From: Antedon bifida
Lineage: Eukaryota; Echinodermata; Crinoidea; Comatulida; Antedonidae
Length of the DNA: 64,000 bases
Direction: 5' to 3'
NCBI GenBank assembly: GCA_963402885.1
Contig: OY727100.1
Coordinates: 13,237,395 to 13,301,394, forward strand
Shown here: piece by piece, positions 1-10,165 of the stretch
Position numbering within the stretch: the stretch's first letter is position 1
Layout: the number at the start of each line of letters is the position of its first letter
Notes under the pieces: model-generated
The model's database searches: none
What the model was told of the DNA's origin: nothing
Seen by the model: only the letters and a program-made list of their open reading frames with translations
Translations under genes and position numbers: made by a program

Positions 1-79
1 ACTTCAACTCCAGTTTTTTATTCCCAAGATAAGCATTGCTGAATTCCTGACGAAAGCTTCTAAACAAATCATTATCCAT
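1..79 (-). CDS. DED gene, first coding exon, cut by the left window edge
   Basis: The first 26 codons of a gene of the DED cluster, starting at the ATG at 79-77. It begins MDNDLFRSFRQEF and is nearly identical to the start of the gene at 6109-8074. A splice acceptor (TATAG then TAACACG) lies just upstream of the ATG, as in the three complete family members, so an upstream non-coding exon is expected. The rest of the gene is outside the window. Role by family resemblance only: a death-fold adaptor-type protein. Confidence 0.8.
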   Translation of the reverse strand, partial: MDNDLFRSFRQEFSNAYLGNKKLELK

Positions 80-390
80 CGTGTTACTATAAAAAAGAAA
101 TGGTAGTGAGAATCAATTTGTAGATATATTTTTAGTTAAAATAAATAGTTCCATCCGACTGTTATTGGGGCACAGATGGTGTGATAGAGGGCGTAATCGA
201 GGCTAAACGGTGTAGGCCTATGCCAATTTCTAATTTTCAAGAAAGGGTAATATTTTGGAAATCATAATCAAAATAAGTTTCTCTTCACAAAGACTGACTT
301 ACTTAATTACGTTGAAAAATATTCTTGCAATGTTTTTTTGTCGGAAACATGTGCACGTCTCTGTACGTTTTTTGCGAGAAGCAAATATCT

Positions 391-795
391 AAAACGTTTT
401 ATTATACAGGCATAAAGGCATGGAATAACCTACCTCATTCCATTCAAGAAATAGAAAACAAATTTAATTTTAAGAAAAATGTTAAATCACATTTCTGTTC
501 TACCAAATAACTATATAAGTCAATCATAGTCTTTAATTTAACTTGTTTTTATATATTATTGTTATATTTACGTGTTTAATGCTATACTTTGTAATGTTTA
601 TATTTTTTATTTTAGATTGTAAAAGGATCCCAATGGAAATAAGCTGATAAGCTTTTTGGGCTATCCTGGAAAATCTCTTATAAATGTATTATTTGTAATG
701 TCTGTAATTTATGTTATCACTTTGTATGTTTTTTTTAATTTTTTTTTTTATGATGATTTTCCAAATAAATTCAAATCAAATCAAATCATACGCCA
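391..795 (+). mobile_element. CR1/L2-like LINE 3' fragment, decayed
   Basis: A plus-strand remnant ending at the stop at 508-510 reads FYYTGIKAWNNLPHSIQ and then KKNVKSHF, the usual C-terminal signature (W-N-x-LP, then a K-rich helix ending in HF) of CR1/L2-type reverse transcriptases. After it come a 3' UTR of about 280 bp and a short (AAATC)n tail near 772-788. The fragment is absent from the paralogous flank near 8300, which has another LINE piece instead. No autonomous function. Confidence 0.65.
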
Positions 796-1731
796 CGCCA
801 CCAATTCGTTTATATTAGTTTTATATATTTGGTCATAAACAAATGCCACGACTCTGTCTCATTTGTTGCAAGCTACCATTTTTATACACGAATATTGCAG
901 TTTATCAATACATCAACTATGTTTTTAATTATTATATATTTTATTATGTTGCATCTGTGGCCTGCTTGATGGTGTTATGTAAACATCATATTATCTTAAC
1001 ATCTAATCACAATCATAACATTGATTTTAGTCAATTATCTTGGAAGGTAAAAGGGCCGCAAACATACAATAAGTAATTTCATATTTGGGGTCTTTCAACT
1101 GTTAGTGCATCATCGGATTTTACCATGCAATTTCACCTTCTTTCAATTTCCTCGATTCTTTATTTCTAATCGCTCCATGTAGGGCATTCCAGGCGTCAGC
1201 CATGTTTCGCTAAATGATAATAATACTCTTGGCATTCACAAACCTACTTACATACCAACAAATACGCGTGAAATAAATTGTGATCATAAATAAATTGAAA
1301 AATGTAATTGGGCCTACACCGAGGGTGGCTTTTAGACCCCTTACGTTTTATCCACAAACAATATTGTCAGTAGTTTAATCCGTCCAACCGTAGGCCTGCC
1401 ACGCCTATAATTCAATTGTTCAATGTTGTGTACCAATTACCAGAAACCATGCATTTACTCAGAAACCACAGATTATTAAGATTATGTTGAAAATATTGAT
1501 ATGCATAAGTAACTGTACTGTAGGCTGTCGTGTTTTTCACTCTTTCATAATATAATAATTAAGGCGAATGGTAATTGCTATCCTTAATTGTACCGTACTA
1601 TGTCAGTTAGGGGAAAATGGCAAAAGGCTTCCTACATCCTATGAGTTTTATCAGATAATCTATTGACAACTCTTGTAACATAACCAAATTTTCCCCTTAA
1701 CTCATATTTACCTAATTATAATAATTCTTAC

Positions 1732-1905
1732 CTTTCACCTTTTATACTGAAGAAACTAAACAATAGATGCGTCTTGCCCCTCTATAACCACTGTATGAAT
1801 CGATCAGGTCACAACAGTCGTTTGACTATGATGGCGTCTTGTCTTTGTTATGCATATTTTTGCTATGGATCTATTTTTAGGAATTGTAGAAGAGAATGGG
1901 AATTA
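1732..1905 (-). promoter_or_regulatory. Conserved promoter / non-coding first exon of the left-edge DED gene
   Basis: A splice donor (GGTGAAAG then GTAAGAAT) sits at 1732/1731 on the minus strand, facing the acceptor just before the ATG at 79. The upstream block is conserved at 9948-10120 and 14362-14530, before the next DED genes. It includes GAGGGGCAAGACGC, a TGACCTGATC core, ATGCATAACAAAGA and CTAAAAATAGATCC. Conservation ahead of three paralogues suggests promoter plus 5' UTR exon. The transcription start is not identified. Confidence 0.45.
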
Positions 1906-2175
1906 CAAAATTGTATTTTTAGGAAAAGGTAAAAATCACATTGATACTATACAGGTATATAAACTATACCAAACTGGCGAGTAAATCATCTTTAATTACT
2001 TTTTAAACCTCGCAACGTCTGGTTTAAAAGGCTACTCGGGCCAATAATTGCTGTTAGCTATAGGGGTTATTGCGATTTGGACGTTTCTGATTGGTTGTAG
2101 CCATGGATTATATTGATTAACACTGTTCTGATTGGTTGTAGCTTTAAATACTTCTTCTCAGAACTCGTCCATAAT

Positions 2176-3385
2176 ACAATAGCAATTTAGCACAGTGTTT
2201 CACTATATAATCATATAAAGAATAGGAAACATTTAATAATATGATAAATGACATTTACATAGCAATTTAGCACTGTGTTTTACTATAACCAATTTGGTTA
2301 GAGTAAAACACAATGATAAAGAATAGGAAACATTTAATAATATGATAAATGACATTTACATAGCAATTCATCACTGTGTTTTTCTATAACCTATTTGGTT
2401 ACGGTTAAACACAATGATAAAGAATATGAAACATTTAATAATATGATAAATGACATTTACATAGCAATTTAGCACTGTGTTTTACTACATAACCAATTTG
2501 GTTAGAGTAAAACACAATGATAACGAATAGGAAACATTTAATAATTTGATAAATGACATTTACATAGCAATTTATCACTATGTTTTACTATAACTAATTT
2601 GGTTACGGTTAAACACAATGATAAAGAATAGGAAACATTTAATAATATGATAAATGACATTTACATAGCAATTTAGCACTGTGTTTTACTATAACCAATT
2701 TGGTTACGGTTAAACACAATAATAAAGAATAGGAAACATTTGATAATTTGATAAATGACATTTACATAGCAATTCATCACTGTGTTTTACTATAACCAAT
2801 TTGGTTACGGTTAAACACAATGATAAAGAATAGGAAACATTTAATAATATGATAAATGACATTTACATAGCAATTTAGCACTGTGTTTTACTATAACTAA
2901 TTTGGTTACAGTTAAACACAATGATAAAGAATAGGAAACATTTAATAATATGATAAATGACATTTACATAGCAATTTATCATTGTGTTTTACTATAACCA
3001 ATTTGGTTACGGTTAAACACAATGATAAAGAATAGGAAACATTTAATAATATGATAAATGACATTTACATAGCAATTTATCACTGTGTTTTACTATAACC
3101 AATTTGGTTAGAGTAAAACACAATGATAAAGAATAGGAAACATTTATTAATATGATATATGACATTTACATAGCAATTTATCATTGTGTTTTACTATAAC
3201 CAATTTGGTTAGAGTAAAACACAATGATAAAGAATAGGAAACATTTAATAATTTGATAAATGACATTTACATAGCAATTTATCATTGTGTTTTACTATAA
3301 CCAATTTGGTTAGAGTAAAACACAATGATAAAGAATAGGAAGCATTTAATAATTTGATAAATGACATTTACATAGCAATTTATAT
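2176..3385 (+). repeat. Left tandem array, ~102-bp units, each with a 45-bp palindrome
   Basis: About 11 full units plus partial ends. Each unit has an ATAGCAATTTA lead, a palindrome with arms like CACTGTGTTTTAC and GTAAAACAC around a CCAATTTGG centre, then GATAAAGAATAGGAAACATT and a spacer ending in GACATTTAC. Units differ by scattered substitutions, for example GGTTAGAG versus GGTTACGG. No coding capacity. Confidence 0.93.
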
Positions 3386-3516
3386 GTTTTATAGACGTAA
3401 GAACCTATTGAACATATCTACCAAATTTCAAAAGTTTCTGAATACGATAAGTATTTTTTCGCGATGAATTTATTATGTCGCTGCAAACTAGGGTTAGGGT
3501 TATATAACCTAAAACA

Positions 3517-4536
3517 GTATCTATTCTTTATCATTGTGTTTAACTGTGTAACCAAATTGGTTCTGTAAAACACAATGATAAGCTATGTAACTTGTATTTA
3601 TTATATTACATTATATGTATCCTATTCTTTATCATAACGTTTAGATAATAAGATATACTTAATATAATATTTTGCTATGTAAATAACATCATATAATAAA
3701 TGTTTCATCATCATTGTGTTTTACTCTAACCAAATTGGTTATAGTAAAACACAGTGCTAAATTGCTATGTAAATGTCATTTATCATATTATTAAATGTTT
3801 CCTATTCGTTACCATTGTGTTTTACTCTAACCAAATTGGTTATAGTAAAACACAGTGCTAAATTGCTATGTAAATGTCATTTATCATATTATCAAATGTT
3901 TCCTATTCTTTATCATTGTGTTTAACTGTAACCACATTGGTTATAGTAAAACACAGTGATAAATTGCTATGTAAACGTCATATATCATATTATTAAATTC
4001 CTATTCGTTATCATTGTGTTTTACTCTAACCAAATTGGTTATAGTAAAACACAGTGATAAATTGCTATGTAAATGTCATATATCATATTATTAAATTCCC
4101 ATTCTTTATCATTGTGTTTTACTCTAACCAAATTGGTTATAGTAAAACACAGTGATAAATTGCTATGTAAATGTAATTTATCATATTGTTAAATGTTTCC
4201 TATTCTTTATCATTGTGTTTTACTATAACCAAATTGGTTATAGTAAAACACAGTGATAAATTGCTATGTAAATGTAATTTATCATATTGTTAAATGTTTC
4301 CTATTCTTTATCATTGTGTTTTACTATAACCAAATTGGTTATAGTAAAACACAGTGATAAATTGCTATGTAAATGTAATTGATCATATTGTTAAATGTTT
4401 CCTATTCTTTATCATTGTGTTTTACTCTAACCAAATTGGTTATAGTAAAACACAGTGATAAATTGCTATGTGAATGTCATTTATCATATTATATTAAATT
4501 CCTATTCTTTATCATTGTGTTTAACTGTAACCAGAT
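3517..4536 (-). repeat. Right tandem array, same unit in inverted orientation
   Basis: About eight or nine units of the same repeat as at 2176-3385, but reverse-complemented, starting with degenerate copies near 3520-3700. The palindrome reads TGTGTTTTACTCTAACC, AAATTGG, TTATAGTAAAACACAGTG. The two arrays face each other across a ~130-bp unique centre (about 3386-3516), so the whole body is a large inverted repeat made of small ones. Confidence 0.92.
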
Positions 4537-5012
4537 GCTTTAATTTTTACCATAGTCTTAGTTGGGACTGACTGAACTAAGAATAAAACTGGGTAACTGT
4601 ACCAACACCTCAAATAGTCTCAAAGTATTTTTTAACATCACCGCAAAATTGTTTATACGTTTATTTTGATTGGCTAACTAAAGTACGGCCTAATGAATAT
4701 TGATATTAGAGGATTCCCTAGCTTAGTGAAAAAGTTTTATTACCAAAAATGTGCTGATTACGTCACTACCGGAAGTTGTAGTCTACCATGATGCAGACGC
4801 AATTGATTATGTACGTTTGTTAAACATAAAAAAATTAAATTACCACAAAACGACGATAGGAAGGAATTCAAAGAAATGCCCTACGTGTTTAAAATCATTG
4901 TTTTAATATAGTCTGTATGTATAACTAACAATTGACCTTGTGGAAGAGCGTATAAATTTAATTTAAAGTAAAACATGATTTACTCGCCAATTTGGTATTG
5001 GATATATAGCTC

Positions 5013-6641
5013 TACTATAACGATAAAGTCGAGTTAATTGAAAAGTAGTACAATTCTGTAGTGCTGAAGTTCACTCGATGAGGAATTATATTTTTAGGCT
5101 TAAATCATATTTACATGGTCTCACAGACAGACAGTTCACTGTGTGTGGAAAATGAATGATGTACCTTTAATGATTCAAGAAAATACGCCTCCTCGAGGTA
5201 AATTACAAAACGCGATTAACCTGAACTAATTTTTGCTATGTCCCCATACAACATCGCAAAATCGGTGGGTAATAGTAGTACCTTTTCATTTCAATCAATC
5301 AACCATACAATGATAACAGTAAAGATATTAACATATTGTGTAGATCTGACCTGTGTGTTTATGAAACTGTGAATTTACTGCATTATCACTTATCTGTTAT
5401 TATCATGGTCATAATCTACTTCCGCCTGCTCCCACACTCCAAATAATCAATTAATAAATAATGTATTAACTCAGAGTTTACCGAGAACTCGTCTTCTCAT
5501 AAGAAATTAACAAAAAAGAATATAGTTCAAGATCAACTTTATTTAAACAGAGAGACCAGATCAACACAAGTTGGTCTTGTACTGTACATACAAAATAACA
5601 TTTATTATACACTTGATCACACTAATTTTTACTTGCTCTAAAATATTTAAATCTAAATAATAAAGCTGCTTGACTATTCAAATAATTGGTATTCATACGT
5701 AGCCATACAACCAAGAAATAACAATGTCTTCCATAACTAAAAAAGTATACATTATACTAAAATAAAAAGTTATATAAAATGTTTATAGGCCATCAATTTC
5801 TAAACAAAAAATGTAAATGTAGGCCTATCTATCATAAGAAAGTTTATTAGATAAATTTATTAGAACAAAATTATTTATTTTAACTTTAATTATAGCATTT
5901 TAAGTATGCTAACACTCAGCATTTTGATTAAATTTTATTTTCGTAATGATTTTAGTTGCTTTGAATAAAACATTGCAAACTACAGAAAATTTCATGAAGG
6001 AGATAAACAATATCAATTTTATCATCAGGTGCAAGGCTCTGAGTAAAGAGTCATGAAGTACAATTCATAAGAAGAGAATTATTTCAGATAATTTGCATAA
6101 AATCTGAATTATTCCAACAATTTTGCCGAACTTGACGGAAGTTCACATTGCTTCAAGTTTGCAACAAATTCGTCGATGTTGCTTTCTTTGAAGATTGATT
6201 GCTCAAATTCTAAATCATATATCATTCCCCAACTACTTTTGTATTTCTTAACTGGATTGTTATAGTGCCCATCAATCGTTGCTACATCATTTGGAGTTAT
6301 TCCCTTTCCAAATTTCATTATCTTCTGTCTGTAATTGCTGAAGTTGGTAATTTCTATTGGTTTTACTTCTGGAAATGATATTTTAGCTTTTAGCTTCCGT
6401 TGTAAAGCATAATGTCCTGTCAAGTTGATTGTATCGTATACTATAGAGATATCATTAGAACTTAGATCATTTGATTCATCTAATGCATCTAATAAATCTA
6501 TTGTAGTATTGATTGTTGTATGTTTTTGTGTAGTCACATGATCTCCAAACAACACCATCAACATAATGTGGCAATCCGGTCTCGCATCGTAATACGCTGA
6601 CACAATCGTTCTGAGATGCTTAAAATCATCCTGGGTAATTT
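5013..6641. repeat. Segmental duplication, left copy, 3' half
   Basis: Matches about 10166-12421. It comprises intergenic sequence (5013-6108, where no gene is seen) and the last exon of the DED gene ending at 6109. Similarity fades upstream of that exon's acceptor, so introns and linker exons of the two genes are not part of the recent copy. Relative to the other copy it lacks about 610 bp present at 10218-10828. Confidence 0.9.
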
Positions 6642-8074
6642 CTGAAAATCAGAAAAAAGTATGTTAATGGACTTCAAAAACCTTTTCTTGTAACGCTGCA
6701 TCCATCCGTTCATTTGTTTAAAAAAATGAAGTGTTATAATGTAGGCCAACTGCTTTAGTAATTTAAAAAGAAGGCATTATTTTATCGGTTTTATGCTATA
6801 ATTTCGGAAGTAAGTCTACAAACTCAGAAAGGTCTGTATGGTTATACAAGTTTAGTGCAATATCTTATTCAAATAATGTAATCATGAATGTAATCCATTT
6901 CAATTGGGTTTCTCTTTTATTTGTTTATTAATGTTGTTGTACGCAATGTTATAGAACGTTGTCTAATAGCCATGTAATTCAGCTTTTTGGTGCAAATTGG
7001 TTTTGTTAATACACGAGTACAGATTCAAGACTCAAAATAGTGAGGATAATTAATTACTGTTATGCAATCATTGTTTTGATTAAACATAAAATCTGTATCA
7101 TGATTTCAAAAAGTATTTACTTACCTGTAGTCGGGGGCTTTACTATTTTCCCACTTTTCACATCTACCTTAATCTCGTGTTTACCTGTACCACAAAAATA
7201 GATATTATAATACAGTAAAGAAACAATCTCGTTAGTCTTCGATGAGCGCAGTTAATTTTGTTCGTTATAAAGATTATTATGTTACAATAACTAAAGTGTT
7301 GTAGGCCTACACAATGGTTTGTGTCTAAATAGCGTAATACCTGTAGGCTTAGTAGTTAGTCCTCCTCCTCCACCAGTGACACCACTTCCACCAGCAACTT
7401 CTGGAAAATAAAAAAAAACTTTTAAAAACCTAACAAAATTTCTATTATTAGTATTATTATTATTATTATTATGTTTAAATGTCCGTTTAAGCATGAGCAT
7501 ACATTGAGACATTTTAAATGGAAATAATATTAGCACTGTTGCACCTACCCAGTAATAGGATTTTTGCTTGTGCATTCAACTGATTGGCAAAGTCTGTCAA
7601 CAACTTCTGTGTCTTGTTCAATTTGACTTCCTTCTCCAAATGAAATTCTAAATCCCATTTATTTTTAAAGCCTAGTGAATCTAACCCGTAGTGATCAATT
7701 AAGTTTTCTAAATCACCACCCCTATCTTCTGTGATTAAACACATAGCTTTATAAAGTGTTTGGCGATATAAAGACAAACTAGCTCCACCTCTATCATCAT
7801 ATTGGGAACCGACTGCTCTTTTGTATTTAGTTACACAAGTTTTTGCTAAGATGTTTTCGGTCACGTCTGCAATTTCTGACAAAAGCTTAACATTTGTGTA
7901 TGTGATAAGACCTTTATCTTTTAGTACAGTAAATAAATTCATTCCGGACTTGTTTTTTGCCAAATCACCAATCGAAATATGATCCTGCAGAAGAAACTTC
8001 AACTCCAGTTTTTTATTCCCAAGATAAGCATTGCTGAATTCCTGACGAAAGTCTCTAAACAAATCATCACCCAT
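6109..8074 (-). CDS. Four-DED-module protein (gene A of the cluster), 392 aa
   Basis: Exons (minus): 8074-7549, 7400-7341, 7184-7125, 6641-6109, all junctions GT/AG and phase 1; the total closes in frame. Exon 1 holds a tandem DED. Module 1 (about residues 8-80) has the typical ELKFLLQDH, S-G-M-N-L-F and K-G-L-I pattern; module 2 (about 95-175) begins YRQTLYKAM and ends FANQLN, like the second DED of caspase-8/FLIP. The linker exons encode a Gly-rich stretch and a K/P-rich stretch. The last exon (from about residue 216) carries two more DED-like helical modules (VLFGDHV, DDIS-type and YRQKIMKFGKGI motifs). No caspase, kinase or NTPase domain and no membrane segment. Probable cytosolic adaptor in death or immune signalling; function is inferred from the fold only. 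An acceptor just before the ATG (CTTATAG then TAACACA) implies a 5' UTR intron. Confidence 0.8.
7441..7471. repeat. ATT microsatellite in intron 1 of DED gene A
   Basis: A short (ATT)n run with one GTA interruption, inside the intron between the tandem-DED exon and the Gly-rich linker exon. Confidence 0.85.
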
Positions 8075-8329
8075 TGTGTTACTATAAGAGAAGAAATGGT
8101 AGTGAGAATCAATTTATATATATATTTTTAGTTAAAATAAAGCAATCGAGGCAAAACGGTGTATGCCAATTTCTAATTTTCAAAAAAGGGTAATATTTTG
8201 GAGATCATAATCAAAATATTTTATTCAAAGACTGACTGACGGCCAAGCTATAATTACGTTGAAAAATATTCTTGCAATGTTTTCTCTGTGCGTTTTTTGC
8301 GAGAAGCATTTACGCCATTGTGGTCTCCC

Positions 8330-8992
8330 AATTTATTTATTTAATTTAATTATTTTATTTATTTAACAACATATTTGTACAGGATAATACACAATCAAGT
8401 AGAAATATACTTGTTTTGCATTGTGGTCCTTTCGACAAAAACGGATACAAATTTTAATACTTGTACATTACAATTAATAATGATAGCAACAAAAAATATA
8501 AACTGGAAGTTAATTGTTATGAGAAGAAATGAGATCTGTATCTAGCTTTAAAGGACATAATCGTGGGTGAATGTTTTATATCTGCTGGCAAGTCATTCCA
8601 TATTTTTCCGCATGCAACTTTAAAAGACGAATCCAATTTGCTACGGGTATAATGAGGTATAACAATATTTAAGTTGTCTACTCCACGCGTTGAATGGATG
8701 TGTACATTCCCAATTATTTCAATTTCATTTGTCAATCTGGTTGGCGCAAGGCCGTGGATACATTTATACATTAGACTAGCTAGATAAAAATCTCTTCTCT
8801 CTTCAAATGTTTTCCAGGAAAGATCCTGAATTATGTCATCACCCCTCACGTCAACAAAATCAAAAATTTTAGTAACAATGCGAGCCGCTCTTCTATGAAG
8901 ACGCTTCAAGATATTCTAGTTTTGCTCAGAGGTTTTTCCCCAAACAGTTATCGCATAGTCACTAAAGGTTGTATGGTACTCAAAAACATATT
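8330..8992 (-). pseudogene. CR1/L2-like LINE reverse transcriptase C-terminus, broken
   Basis: Reading the minus strand, frame pieces FSDYAITVWGKTSEQN, then an in-frame TAG at 8918-8916, then LHRRAARIVTK, FEERRDFYLASLMYKCIHGL and GKIWNDLPADIK, ending HFFS at 8517. This is the thumb/C-terminal region of CR1/L2-type LINE reverse transcriptases. The catalytic core is missing. A 3' UTR and a (TTTA)-rich tail follow down to 8330. It is a 5'-truncated dead copy inserted in the 5' flank of DED gene A. Confidence 0.8.
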
Positions 8993-9947
8993 TGGTCATA
9001 AACAAATGCCACGACTCTGTCTCATTTGTTGCAAGCTACCATTTTTACACACGAATATTGCAGTTTATCAATACATCAACTATGTTTTTAATTATTTTAT
9101 ATTTTAATATTTTGCATCCGTGGCCTACATAGGCCTACTTGAGGGTGTTATGTAAACATCGTATTATCTTAACATCCAATCACAATCATATCGTTGATTT
9201 TAGTCAATTATCTTGGAAGGTAAAAGGGCCGCAAACATACAATAAGTAGTAAACAGTAATTTCATATTTGGGGTCTTTCAACTGTTACTGCATCGGACTT
9301 TACCATGCAAGTTCACCTCCTTTCAATCTCCTCGATTATATAGTTCTAATCGCTTCATGAAGGGCATTTCAGGCGTCAGCCATGTTTCGCTAAATGATAG
9401 TAATACTCTCGACATAAATAATTATCTTAACCTACTTAAATACCAATAAATACGCGTGTATTCAAATGTGATCATAAATTGAAAAATGTAATTGGACCCG
9501 AGAGTGGCTTTTTGTCCCCTTACGTTTTATCCACAAACAATATTGTCAGTGGTTTAATCCGTCTAACCGTAGGCCTGTCACGCCTATAATTCAATTGTTC
9601 AATGTTGTGTGCCAATTGCCAGAAACCATGCATTTACTCAGAAACCACAGATCAAATTATGATTATGTTGAAAATATCAATAGGCATAAGTAACTGTACT
9701 GTTGGCTGTCGTGTTTGTCACTCTTTATAATATAATAATTAAGGCGAATGGTATTCATCCATTTGTTTATTGCTATCCTTATTGTACCGTACTATGTCAG
9801 TTAGGGGAAAATGACAAAAGGCTTCCTACTTTCTAGGAGTTTTATCAGATAATCTATATTGTTTTGACAACTCTTGTAACATGACCACAGTGCTGATTTT
9901 GCCATTTTCCCCCTAACTGATATTTACGTAATTATAATAATTCTTAC

Positions 9948-10120
9948 CTTTCACCTTTTATACTGAAGAAACTAAAAAATAGATGCGCCTTGCCCCTCTA
10001 TAACAACCACTGTATGGATCGATCAGGTCACAACAGTCGTTTGACTATGATGGCGTCTTGTCTTTGTTATGCATATTTTTGCTATATGGATCTATTTTTA
10101 GGAACTGTAGAAGAGAATGG
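9948..10120 (-). promoter_or_regulatory. Conserved promoter / non-coding first exon of DED gene A
   Basis: A donor (GTGAAAG then GTAAGAAT) at 9948/9947 matches the acceptor just before the ATG at 8074, giving a 5' UTR intron of about 1.87 kb. The block upstream of the donor is shared with 1732-1905 and 14362-14530, including the ATGCATAACAAAGACAAGAC and TGACCTGATC motifs. Confidence 0.45.
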
Positions 10121-10165
10121 GAATTACAAAATTGTATTTTAAGGAAAAGGTAAAAATCCCATTGA

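Larger units (their letters stand above)
1..1951. repeat. Segmental duplication, left copy, 5' half
   Basis: Closely matches about 7996-10172, covering the first coding exon of a DED gene and its 5' flank. Shared landmarks are CTTGCAATGTTTT, GCCACGACTCTGTCTC, AGAAACCATGCATTTACTCA and the promoter block near 1730-1900. The two copies differ by small indels and by different LINE fragments inserted near 390 and 8330. The match resumes after the insertion that ends at 5012. Confidence 0.9.
1952..5012. mobile_element. 3.06-kb non-autonomous TIR element filled with palindromic arrays
   Basis: Inserted in one copy of a segmental duplication. The paralogous empty site at 10166-10172 reads TACTATA once, while here TACTATA flanks both ends (1945-1951 and 5013-5019), giving a 7-bp target duplication. 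Ends are imperfect inverted repeats of about 38 bp: the left starts CAGGTATATAAAC, the right (reverse complement) GAGCTATATATCC, and both continue through ATACCAAA and TGGCGAGTAAATCAT. No transposase ORF is visible, so it must be mobilised in trans. The superfamily is not assigned; 7-bp duplications occur in P- and Dada-type families, among others. Confidence 0.82.

Noticed and set aside
843..1076. ORF starting PRLCLICCKLPF, also found at 8895-9107
   Set aside because: Shared only because the flank is segmentally duplicated; the reading frame is not kept between copies and no domain is recognised.
3490..3505. AGGGTTAGGGTTA at the centre of the 1952-5012 element, telomere-like
   Set aside because: Only two repeats of TTAGGG; too short to call an interstitial telomeric sequence.
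2176..4536. Regularly spaced palindromic repeats resembling a CRISPR array
   Set aside because: Eukaryotic context; the spacers between palindromes are themselves repeated, the array reverses direction at its centre, and TIRs with a target duplication bound it.
7291..7575. ORF overlapping the Gly-rich linker exon
   Set aside because: It reads through introns; only the 60-bp exon between AG and GT sites in the gene A frame is supported.
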